A DNA stretch of 64,000 bases from NCBI GenBank assembly GCA_027924585.1, contig BSBM01000904.1:19677001-19741000 (forward strand), read 5' to 3'. A program made the position numbers and the translations under genes. The notes under the pieces were generated by a model that saw only the letters and a list, made by a program, of their open reading frames with translations, made no database searches and had not been told where the DNA came from. Shown here one piece after another: positions 11,651 through 23,300 of the stretch. This DNA comes from Larix kaempferi (Eukaryota; Streptophyta; Pinopsida; Pinales; Pinaceae). Each line of letters begins with the position of its first letter. Position 1 is the stretch's first letter.

Positions 11651-13332
11651 AAGCAATCTGCAATATACTTTCTACAATAAACATTGCAGTACAAATACTG
11701 CACTACAACAAGCTTTGCAACAAGCTTACAATATAGTCTCTATGATGTTAGATTTTCATCATTTAATTCAATATGATCTAGGATCTTATCTGAGAGAATA
11801 ACATGCACAAATCAAACACAAGAGACAAGAGACAAGAGACAAGAGACACAAAACATTTCACAGTGGAAACCATAAAGGAGAAAACCTCGCAACTTCCTCA
11901 GAGATAGAATGAACAATAATACAAAACCCCAAAACAAAGAAATGGTCTTCAACAACTTCTTCCTCCTCCACTTGTGTGAACTTCTCTCTCTCACTTATGC
12001 AAAATGAGTGAGTGAGTGAATGAGCGAACTTCTCTCTCTTTCACTTAGCCTTAACCCCGAACAGGTCAGCCCCTAAGTGTAAATGACTGGGCCAACTTCT
12101 CTAGGAGAGTCTAATAACCCATGATGACTCAACTCCGGGGTCTAATGCCCCGTCATACAATGGAGGGTTAACCTCACTGACTTTACATGACTCAATTACA
12201 ATAATGACTCTCCCGATTGGAGGAATAAACATCTCTGTTGGAGGTACAATAATAAAATTCAAATATAATATAAAATATACGAGTGAATATCTTCCGAAGT
12301 TACAATTACATTAACATATGAGTATGCAGGCTACACTACAGTGAATTACAACTCACTCTGCTATACAATGCAGTACAATAGCTCTGCAATAATTTACAAT
12401 CTCTAATTGTAACTTTGTCGTGCTTTAGAGGATGTAAATGAAACTTTTAGATGACATACACAAATTTTTTAACAATGCAAAGCTTCTCCAAGAAAATACT
12501 CTAGATCTCCCAATATCAAGCGTCCTACCTATCAATATCATTAACTGAAGCAATCATCTAGTGTATATATCGGCCAAAATTTAGACACAAAATTTGAGTC
12601 GGATGGTGTTGAGCAGAGTGTATGCCTCCACAGTATTGATGAGGAATATTTGGGCATACTCTACCATATCTTTTTCACAAAACCTAGCTCTGCAGTTGAA
12701 CCGATCTTGCCTTTATTCATGTTAGCTATTCTGTGGGGTCACAATTCATGTGGAATGGAGGGAGACTAATCATGGGCATGTCGTTGCAGATGAGCACTGC
12801 GTGATGGATTCACTCGTGGATAGAGACTATGTGAGCATAAAGTAGATTAGGGTTACAAAATGCAGAGAGTGAGGTCGTTGAATTGACTGCACTCAGAGGA
12901 GGTCACGAGTGAGGTCACACCGAAGAGGAATAGGTTTAGGGTTACATAGGAGGTGAATACACCCATGCACATACCATCTGCGCATAGGTCTGGAGAGAAT
13001 ATAGAGATGGAGTGCATGCGATTTGGACTAGCACGCACATGGATGTGAGTCGAGTTACCACATAGGGAAAAAATTGCGGATATTAGAGGGAGGAGTCTAC
13101 ATGGAGACTGCTTGAGGATGCAGGGAAGAGGAATGAGAGGAGATACTTGCTGAGCATCGGGTAGTGCTCAAGAGGTGGCATAAAACTAAATTAGGGTTTG
13201 CAGGTTTGAGTAGCGATGCACAAAGATAGTAACATACCAAGGGAGGATAGAAGGTAGACCAAAGGGAGTAGCTTGCCAAGAGGGAATATTGCAGAGTAGT
13301 GAGGTAGACCAGGGATTCAATAATAGATTCGA
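11651..13332. other. Non-coding region, possible LTR remains
   Basis: No gene is supported. It includes tandem CAAGAGA units at about 11,818-11,850 and short repeats of TGAGTGAG and CTTCTCTCTC at 11,980-12,050. It sits 5' of the minus-strand gag, so part may be a decayed 5' LTR and leader, but no convincing boundary or primer-binding site was found. Confidence 0.35.
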
Positions 13333-13540
13333 GTTCTAATACCATGACAGGCTTGGGAAACTCCAAATTGGATGGTGTGTTTTGTTGGTCGTGAATGAGT
13401 TTTTAATACATGAGGAGAGGTGACCTTTGGGATTTCACATTCCAAAGGTATGTGAGTCTTTACCTTATTTTTAAATAACTGAACATAAATATTTAAATTT
13501 ACAAATGGATCCATAATCACTACGGATTAGGTTTCCAACA
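13333..13540 (-). repeat. Short LTR (196 bp) with primer-binding site, minus strand
   Basis: On the minus strand the LTR runs from TGTTGGAAACC at 13540 to CCTGTCA at 13345. It is followed directly by TGGTATTAGAAC (13344-13333), a near match to the initiator tRNA-Met primer-binding site. The TG...CA ends and the adjoining site support an LTR. No partner LTR was seen at lower coordinates, so the element is truncated or a miniature (TRIM) type. Confidence 0.6.
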
Positions 13541-15698
13541 CTTAGGGCTTTCACATTTAATAAGGACTTTAAAAGAGTCACCCCAATGTTAGACTAGATG
13601 AGTAAAGGTTAATTAATTTATTGAGTTGCAAGAAAGGTGTAATTGTAACTTAATTTCATGCATTATTTTCATATTCGAGAACATTTCCTAAGTTATATGT
13701 TGGTTTAGTCCCTTAGCACTATTTATGCACAACCTAGCGGTCAATGGATATGCAAGAAATCGATCCCTAAACTGACACAACTATGGTCCTTCCCAATGTG
13801 TCACTTCTGGAAGGAGCTCCTCTTCTAGGTTTCCTAGGTCCAGCAGTAAACGAACCTAGACTAACCAATGGAGAGACCTTAGCCAAGCTTTTTCTAAGGC
13901 CAAATAAGGAGATCTAGCTAATCCCAAATACCGACCTAGCTCTACTTTTCAGAGGTGTGTCTAACTAAGGGTAACTGATTGATTACAAGACACTTTAATA
14001 CTTCAAATATGGAAATAAATGTAACCATTAGCATTAATAAAATACATGATAGTACAACTAAAATAGAAGCATTTACATTAAGAAGTAACCATTAACTTCT
14101 TGAATAGTAAATTAACCCTCAATTCCAAAATGGCTTGATAGTCACAAGGATTGTCAAGCTACTGTAGCCCTTCGATCTACTCGCAAGATCTAACAATGAT
14201 GCCCGACCCAATCTTTCAGAGCACTAACTAATACCCTTGGCCACACCACCCAACCTCTCAGATAGGTGAAGAGTAATCTTCCTGAATGCTGTGTTCGATG
14301 CACTATAGTAACAAGACAGTCGACAGGTTGGTTTTAGGATGCCTATAGGGGTCCTCGATATACTCAAGGTACGTGGGGTCCAAGTCTGTGTTCATTCTTG
14401 TCTAATGTGGTACTACTCGAAGAAGGTTACTAGACTGGAGTCAAAGGGAATGTCCAACGTCTTGCACCTAACGAAGATGCAAGGAGATGTGTTTCAACAA
14501 TTGTCATTGTCTAGTAGGGTTCCCTTCAACTGTAGTTTTACCCATCGAATGACAAGCTCTCGATGATCTTTATAGATGCCGGAACATGCCTTCTACCCAA
14601 GAATCCCAATAGTCATTTAAGCCAAATATGCGCATTAACGTAAAATACTTTCAATTAAATAGGATATCAATATATCATTTGCATTCAAAGTTAACTCATG
14701 GCATTAACTTGATCAACATCAATGAAATAACAACTACTTGTGACGATATAAATAACTCAATGAACCAATAATGAAGTAAAACAAGCATTAAATAATTTTG
14801 AAGCATATCATAAGTAGTTATATAAGATTACCCACATGAACGATAGGATGCCAATTCTTATGGTAACATCAATGAAATACTAAATGAGTGATATACCCAA
14901 ATATCAATGTATGTGATCACTGGCAAATCCAAAAGGCACTTAGCTATTGTTGCTAAAACTTGTCAAACAACCTTCACTTCACTAATGATCACTAAGATAT
15001 CACAAGGCATTCATTTCTATGCTAGTATATGGATGAAAGCAAGAAATCATAACATCAATGAAATCATTACTCATATAAAAGGTAGCAACTACTCACAACA
15101 ATATCAATAGCTTAGTGTATCCAATGAGTTAATAAGGAAATAACCAAGCACTAGATCATTATCACAAATAAATGTATAGAATCATCAACGTATTAGGTCA
15201 TTTCACATACAGAATCTATAATATGAAGAACAACAATAAAAACCTTGTATAATATGACAATATGAGTAATGGTGACAAGTATTCAATTGTGATTTTACCC
15301 CAACAAATGTGAATTAGTATAGTGAAATTAAGGTAGAGTCCATAGATTAGTTTATCATCAATAGCATATCCTAAAGTGTAAATTACTAAATTGATACCAA
15401 TGTTATATCAATTAGGATCAGATTTAAGCACTTGCATATGACATACAATTCACCAACTAAGTAAAAACAAATTGACAAGCTGATAGATTACCAAAGATTG
15501 TATTGTATGACTAGATTAGTGGACAGCCATGAAATATAGCAATACGGTATTTATGGAAGTGATAGCAGTGCTAGCATATAGAGATAGTAACCAGCAATAA
15601 ACCAATCCACCAATATGCTTTGATATCACAGAAATGAAATACACATTCAGCGTTGTCAACAGCAATAATTACGACTTAGTTTATGTAGGATTAACTGC
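13541..15698. other. Non-coding, AT-rich
   Basis: No gene, RNA or mobile-element boundary is supported. Short related phrases such as AACATCAATGAAAT recur between 14,710 and 15,070, suggesting local diffuse repeats. Confidence 0.4.
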
Positions 15699-15706
15699 TG
15701 TAGGAC

Positions 15707-16159
15707 CTATGCTGTTGGGAGTGCGGAGCGGGAGAGGGGAGCGGGAGTGGAGCGAAAAAATAAATTTTCAAAAGCTCCCATTTTGGGACCGTTTTTTATA
15801 TAGTATATATTTTAATAAATTTTGATGGATTTATATTTAAAAAACATGTAGGATGTTCAATTAGTTATAGAAAACATGGATTAAACCATATAGCATCAAT
15901 CATCTAGTAGTTATAACTTATAACATTATTATCAAATGATCAACCAGAACAACTTTTATAGGAGGTTGGCAAAGAAGGAAGGTTCCATAACATTGTCATT
16001 CGATGATCAACCTAGTAAAGGAGCTTTTTGTATGGGAGAGGTAGGGAGCGTCTCGGGAGCGTGCTACCAAAACTGGGAGCATTTTGGGAGTGAGCTTCCG
16101 AAGGAAGCGAGCTTCGGGAGCGGGAGCGAGGAGGTAGGGGGCGCTCCCACGCAACATAG
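15707..16159. mobile_element. hAT-type MITE, GGGAGCG family (453 bp)
   Basis: The ends are CTATGCTGTTGGGAG and the complement of CTATGTTGCGTGGGAG. They are flanked by TGTAGGAC (15699-15706) and CGTAGGAC (16160-16167), an 8-bp duplication with one mismatch. Subterminal arrays of GGGAGCG and variants lie at both ends (15717-15800 and 16037-16150). The interior is AT-rich and resembles 43,790-44,010, the end of a larger hAT relic, so that element may be its autonomous relative. Confidence 0.78.
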
Positions 16160-16167
16160 CGTAGGAC

Positions 16168-17239
16168 TAATGCAACTCAGAACTTAAAAGGAAGCACGAT
16201 TTGGTTATGTATCATTTATCTCATTAGAGTGCTCCAAATTTTATTATATGATGGATCAATAGACTGTTATAAAAGACTAACAGTACCAGTGATGAATTAA
16301 CAGTAAGAGCCTTATTAAACACTCTTGTAATATCTCAAGATTGGAGTATGTTAACAGCCTTGTTAACATCTCTATGATTATGGATGATATAAAACAGCCA
16401 ATGTGGCAGTGATCAGTTAGCTTTGCTTCCAACTGTAAACCATCACACAATTGAATTGCAGTATGTGAATGGATTTATGGAGTTATAACATATTAACAAT
16501 AGAGATAATAATCAGTAACCAAATCATACAATATAATGCCACAAAAAATAACTATATGAATTGTCCTAACAGCAGTAGCATTATTGGATATTATCATATT
16601 TGCCACATAAAACAATGATTTCGTAGACAATGAAACAAGCCCACACTTTTGCATATTTCTGTTTCCAGCACTTGTGCTTGGCTTTTGCACTCTGTCTCCA
16701 ATGCACTAGATGCGTCTATCTCTAGTGCCTTGTGAGGAGGTTATTACAGAAATTGTTTGAGAGTTGGTTCCATTGATTTTTCTGTTGACCCTTATAAATT
16801 TCAACACAAATGTGCATGCTTTGTTGTTGGTTAGTAATCCTAAACATGCCAATGGGATCGAGTTATGTTTCTGCTGGACATTTAGGAAAAGGGAAAACAA
16901 ATATTTGTTTCAGAGTTACATGTTATCAAAACTTCAATTTCAATGTTGATGTAGCTATGCTTACTAGTGATTAACTTTGAGGATTAGCTTTGAGGAATAC
17001 AAAGTAATTCATAACAATAGAGATTGCTTTGATGGTGAAATATAGGTATTATAAGCTGTATCTTATGGAGATGGACTTCAAAGTAAATTCTATGTTTTAA
17101 AGTGGATTTGAATCACGTGAAGGAGTTTGTTAATAGCCCTCTAAGACCTAATGTTTGATGTTGTATTGCTGTTGTTGCTCAGGATAAGCACTGGATTTGT
17201 TTAAACTGAATTACCTCTTAACTTGCTTGTTTGGCACAG
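16168..17239. other. Non-coding; upstream part of an MRE11 intron
   Basis: No exon was recognised here by eye. Because the MRE11 exon at 17240 starts with a split codon, this stretch is intronic and ends with the CAG acceptor at 17237-17239. Confidence 0.6.
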
Positions 17240-17322
17240 AAAAGATTCAAGATGCTGAACGGCTGCGTCCAGAGGAACTTAACCAGCAAAATATTGAGGC
17301 CCTGGTTGCAGAAAGTAATTTG
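17240..17322 (+). CDS. MRE11: MRE11 exon (first in window)
   Basis: The acceptor is the CAG at 17237-17239 after a T-rich tract. The exon starts with two bases of a split codon, then encodes 27 residues from KIQDAERLRPEE to ALVAESNL, and ends in phase 0 before a GT at 17323. It is isolated from the next exon by 23.6 kb, so automated annotation could easily miss it. Plant MRE11 proteins have this block directly before the KMEILPVND block encoded at 40882. Confidence 0.93.
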
Positions 17323-20300
17323 GTATATTATTTTTCTTTCCTTATGGCAAACAGATTAAGTATTTAGTTCTTGACTGTGGTTTGAAAGATGTAAGCTGTC
17401 TTGGATATTTTGCATGATATGTTGTACTCTAGTTAGGCATTCAGATTTTCTTCTGATCAAAGTACATTATTATCTGTTATCTACTGTAGTGCTTGATAAA
17501 TGCAGATTTATAAGTTTGGAAGAAAGAGAAGCATGATCATTTGCTTGAATGTGATATGTGGAAGAAATTGTAAATTTCAATGGGTATAACTATAGATAGT
17601 CCACTGTAGTGTATGGCTTGCTTATTATATTTTACAAGCTAAATTGCTTTTGCTATTTAGCTAAATCAAGTATGGCAGTTGGAATGGCCCTTTTGGCCTC
17701 TAGTAATGAAAATCCCAAGAATAAAATGTGGCTGCTTGAAATTAATAAATTTGTTCCAAAGAATATGGTGATCCAAGGAATTTTGGCAATGCCTTTCCGT
17801 GCATTATTCGATGCATGTACACGAGTACATGCTTGTACCTTAGAAGGATACCTTACTCACAGACAATGGTCTAGATACAATTATGCCATTAACATCCACT
17901 ATTAATCAATACTAGCACACTACAAAAAATGTCAAATAATGAGTCTTAACAGAGGATATTATATTGTTGAGGCTTGAGCACTTTGAGGGTGTGAGCTCCA
18001 GATGACTTCATTTAAATCATCATGTCCCTCCATACATACGATGTCTTATTTAAAGAGTGAAATGAAGGAAAGAGGAAGAAGATTCTTCCAATTGATCAGA
18101 TACTTAGTGATGGCCTTGTGACGTGATATGGCTTGAACTAGCACGTGTTATTGGAGCACTCTACAATATGTGAATATAAGTGTCACACAAGGGTTTATCC
18201 AACCCTCAAGATCAAATGCCCTCTATGTATGATGCTCCTTGATCTCAACACCACTCCTACAAGATGGTGTGCTCTACAGGTTATTTGTCCAACGCTCCCT
18301 CTTATATGGTTTTTATCCATGTGGTCTCATGCAAGGTGCTCCACTTATTGTGTGACGCATGTCCTCTCATTTTCCCAATGCCACTCTCATGTGTGCCAAT
18401 GTGGTCACTAAGCTCCAATGCTCCTCAACATATGTGTTAGGGTCCACAACCAACTCAATGAAGTATGCTCCTCAACCCAAGCATCCTGATTCCTCTAGTC
18501 AAGTGTCCAACCTCCTAGGTGAAGTGCCCTCCTCCAAGTTCGTAGCGCTCCTTCTCCTAGGTAGGTACCTCCCCTAATTGAGCAACCAACTCCCCATTAT
18601 GTGCACCGAATGGGTCAGTTAGAGAGTGAGAGTTTTAGGTGGATAAGCATTAGTCGTTTTATGTTTTGGTTAGTCATTTCACTAGACGAGTGTGAGTAGT
18701 TTTCCATGCTTAGTCCATTGTATAACTAGTTTATCTAGTTCATCGTCTTTAGCCAATGATAGAGATGGATGCTCTAGTGAAAAAACTATGCTTTGATACC
18801 AATGATCTGTGTTGCCTAGATGAGGACATGAGACAATAGAGTCGACTAAGGTGCCTTACTAATTAGGCCAGTCATTAGGCAAGAACAACTTACTAGCCAT
18901 GAGTGATTCTTTCTTGGTTCTAGTTGGGCTGGTGATTTGTGAAGTGATGGTTCATGTAGTCATCATGTCTATTAGGGTAGCAACCTCCTAGGTAAGGGTC
19001 AATACTCAAGGTCTAACCTCCACCCAAATTGATCCATTCACAAGTCCATGAAGCATCACCAAGTGTCAAAGAGACATAGTGCTCTCCTAGCAAAGTGAAA
19101 ACACTTTTGGAGTAACCGCAAAAACCAATAGTGGAGAGTGTGGATACAGGAGGTCAGATGGAGTAGGGTTGAGTTCATGCTTGTTGTACTTGGACCTTGC
19201 CCATTAGAGCATCTAACACATTGGTATCAAAGTTTTATCCAATTCAGCTATTTATCTCAGTTCTAATACTTTTAATCTGAAGCAAGGTGTGTACCTAGGG
19301 CATAAACGACTAGGAAGTTCAACCTTGGGAAGTGTGCTAGCACCAAAGAATGATCAATGCAATTTAGCAAGAACAAATGTGCATTGGAGTTATTAATTAA
19401 AATAATGCAAAGTGTGTACCTTAATGGACACAAAATAGTAATAAGAAAGATGCACAATGACAGATAAAGATAATTTATTAATGTCCAACAAATGACCACA
19501 AAAGTAGGTCAATGGGACTATGTGGAACCATGATGTCAATACAAAGTGGGAGCCCTAAGGCGGATCCTATATAAAGCAAGATGTGAGACTCTAACTTAAA
19601 ACCAAAAAGAGCTAAGTGAAAAGATGGAGAGCCAACTCAGAAGAGATAAGTACAAAGAAAGTCGATACAGACAAAAAATGTACAAAGAGAGTGGATTTGG
19701 GCTCTGTGATGCAAAAATGGTGAATATGTCATGGTCAATGTTATTTGGACCGGACCGGTCATCGAATCGGCAGAGCCCAAAAAATTGAACCAGTATTGCA
19801 GGTCACTTGGAGGGTTGATCCAAGTGACCTGCACAAATTGTTTATAGATGTCATTTAGGGTGATTTTGTTCAACTCCTGCCTAGTAGGTAGGAGGTAGCC
19901 AAGCGCGTCCAGGGATTACCGAAATGGAGGAAGTCAGTCCATCACAATGCCAACAGATGCCAAAAGATCTGTAACCCCCATGCATCAAGATCTAGTATGG
20001 CCTGAAGGGCTAGCCAAGGCAATGGACTGCGATTAGAGATAGGGAAATTACGGATATTGATCTCACCCTATCGCTGAATATAGAATATATGAGGAAGTTA
20101 AGTGTTGTGTGCAAAATATAACAAGAGCTAGAGAGAATCCATAAACAACAAAGCTAATTCCATGCAAGACAAAAGGGTATATGACTCAAATATGTACACT
20201 TTCTATTTCCATTACAAAGAGTGCGACAAAAGTGAGCATTGTGAAGTAACTCTATGTCCTAGCCTTGTGAAAGATGGCTATGGAAGGCAGTCATGGTAAT

Positions 20301-23300
20301 GCCTAAAGGAGAAGATTAAATGTCAGAGAAGAGAAGACATCCTAAGACGCTAAGATTATGATTGACAAATAAGCTTATGATACATTACTTATACATGATA
20401 AGGCGATTAAGGGTCTAACATGCAGGATATAAATGTGCTCAAAAGGAAGTTAGCTAATTCAACATTTGCGATGAAGGATTTGGGTGCTGCAAAGCAAATC
20501 CTTGGTATGAGAATAACAAGAGACGGGAAAAATCACAAATTGACATTGTCTCAGGGTGAGTACATACAAAAGGTGTTGGAGAGGTTTAGAATGCAGAATG
20601 CAAAACCAATTAGTACACCTTTGGCCAACCATTTCAAACTAAGTAAGGAAATGTGTCCCAAGACACAGGAAGAGATAGATTACATGTCTAGGGTTCCCTA
20701 TTCATCAGCAGTTGGCAACTTGATGTATGCCATGGTGTGCACAAGACCAGATATTGCACATGCAGTGGGAGTTGTGAGTAGGTATATGAACAGTCCAGGT
20801 AAAGAACATTGGAAGGCAGTACAATAGGTATTTGAGAGGTACTACCACTCATGCATTATGTTTTGGAGGTTCAAATACTGTTCTACAAGGATATGTTGAT
20901 GTAGATATGGAAGGTGATAAAGGCAGCAGGGGGAGCACCACAGGGTATGTTTTTACTGTAGGTGGAACAACAGTAAGTTGGATTTCGAAACTGCAAAAGG
21001 TTGTGGCACTTTCAACAACGGAAGCAGTGTTAGATTATGGTAACTTTGGGATGTCCTCCATGACTCAAGCGCCTTGCATGGAGGGACATTAGTACCATAG
21101 GCATCGTGATGGAGTAGAGAGTGAGATGCACTCTACTTAGTGGCATGAGCCCAGCAGGGGCTGCATGCAGAGCTTCAGGGGAGATTGACCTATGCATGCA
21201 TGAGTTTTGCATGACCTGCCAACATTCAGTGAATGCATGCAAAAGTGAACTTTTGCATGCACTGGGAATTAGGGTTTTCGCAAACCTAATTCATCGGTGA
21301 GATTATTTATAGAGGAAGGGGGTCCCCAGATGGGGTTACTCAGTTGTATTATTAGAGAGACTTACTGCCAGATTGAGGAGGACGAATTTGTCCATGTGGG
21401 GGGACTTTATGAGATAGGAAGGAGTTGCTGCAGGAGCTAGGAAGGCCAGATCTAAGCTAGATCAATGACCTTCAGTTCCAGAGAGACTAGATCTCCAGTA
21501 CTGTGAGTTGAGAGAGCTCTATAGTGTGATTACTGATTAGATTGGAGGAGGCCGAGTTTGCTTGGAGGACGTTTTTCCTGAAGAGGAGAAGCTCGTTGTG
21601 AGCTGGATTGACCGAATTGGTGTCCGAGACTTTCAGGATAGCCTTGCCTCGATATTTGAGGAAGGTTAGAGACGATCAGAGCTCAGATCTGTTGAGATCC
21701 GAAGTAGTACGAGCATTTGACATCCAGAGGAGGAGGGCGCACTTGTGCATGCAGAGAGGGCCGATTTCATCAGTGGGCAGTCTTCAGAGAGAGCAGATCA
21801 GAGCAGGGTGATCAATGGAGGGCAGATTTATCAGAGGCACTGTCAGAGCACTCAGATTGGCAGTTAGGGCATACTTTGTCAGTGCATGCATTGGCTGGAT
21901 GCATGCAAATTAGAGTTTGTCCTAGTCAGAGGGATTGAGTTACTGGCTGAGGTAATTTTGTATTGTACTACTTCTTTATTCTTCTATATGCTCTGGGCTC
22001 GAGATTGAGAAGATAGCCCCATAGTTAGCTGGTTTCTCCCGAAAGGGTTCCAGGGTATATCTGTTGTCTATTGTTGGTGATTGCTTTTATATGTTGTTGG
22101 TAGATGCAGATCTGGTGGTTGAGTCTATGTTTTTTTTTTATGAGTATGTACTGACATTGAGATTCATACTACTTGAGGTCTCAGACTGATACAGAGGGAG
22201 TAGTGATCTCTGTATCAAATATTTATATGGTATCAGAGCCCTGTTGAGGATCAAGATGAGCAGTCACACATAGATCCGTTGTGGTGGTGACTAGATCTGA
22301 GATAGATCTAGTAGATCTGTAGAGGTAGAGGCCAGATCTACCGGATCTGAACATTCCTGTTCAGATCTGTGGTTGTAGAGGTCAGATCTATCAGTTCAGT
22401 TGGGTTGTGGTCAGATCTGAGATAGATCTACCAGATCTGTATCAGGAGAGATTCTTGCTTACTGTGGGTTACAGTTTTTCCAGTTGGGTGAGTATGGCTA
22501 CTGGTTTGAGAGTGGAGGACCGGTTGGATGGTGCCTCCAACTACAGTGCATGGAGGGCATGCATTACTCTCCTGCTGAAAGAGAGTGAGTTATGGGATGT
22601 TGTGTACAGCACGCCAGCAAATCCCGTTACTGTTCCGTCAGATGCCACTGCCAAAGCAGTGTATGAAAAGAAGAACATAGAGGCCCAAAGGATCCTGCTT
22701 GATGCGATCAAGGATCACCTTATTCCACATGTCTCTACTAAAGCTCAAATGAAAACAGGAAGATGGTTCTCAGAGAGAAGCTGAGAAGCATCAAGATGGG
22801 AACGGATGAGAGCATGGTTACCTATCTCACCAAGATCTCTCAAGTGAGAGTTGAGTTGGGAGTAGTCGGTGAGAAGGTAGAGGACAGTGAGCTAGTTCAG
22901 CAGGCCTTGAATGGTGTGTCTATAGCATGGGCAGTGTTTGTTCAGTCCATCATAGGTCATGAGAACCTTCCCAAGTGGGATAGACTGTGGGATGACTTCA
23001 CACAGGAGGAGACCCGGAGAGGGTACATTAAGAGTTCAGCTTCTGTCGTTCCTAAGGAGGAGGATGTGGCTCTCGCAGCAGAAGGGAAGCAGAGGGGCAA
23101 ACAGAAGAAGGATATGAGCAAGATCAAGTGTTTCGCCTGTAGTGAGTATGGACATTATGCGGGACAGTGTCCGCATAAGATGAAGGGAAAGTAGGCGAAG
23201 GATGAGCAGGTGGCAGCAGCAAAGGAGGTTGATGAGTTATCTTGTTGGTTTAAGAAGGTGTTCTCACTTGCCACAGTTCAGTCGGGACATGATAGCAGCC

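Noticed and set aside
13097-13366. Minus-strand 89-codon open frame beside the short LTR
   Set aside because: It overlaps the primer-binding site, shows no domain and looks like non-coding leader sequence.
16764-16949. Plus-strand open frame just upstream of the first MRE11 exon, considered as an earlier exon
   Set aside because: The translation does not match MRE11 or any domain, and no fitting splice donor follows in the required phase.
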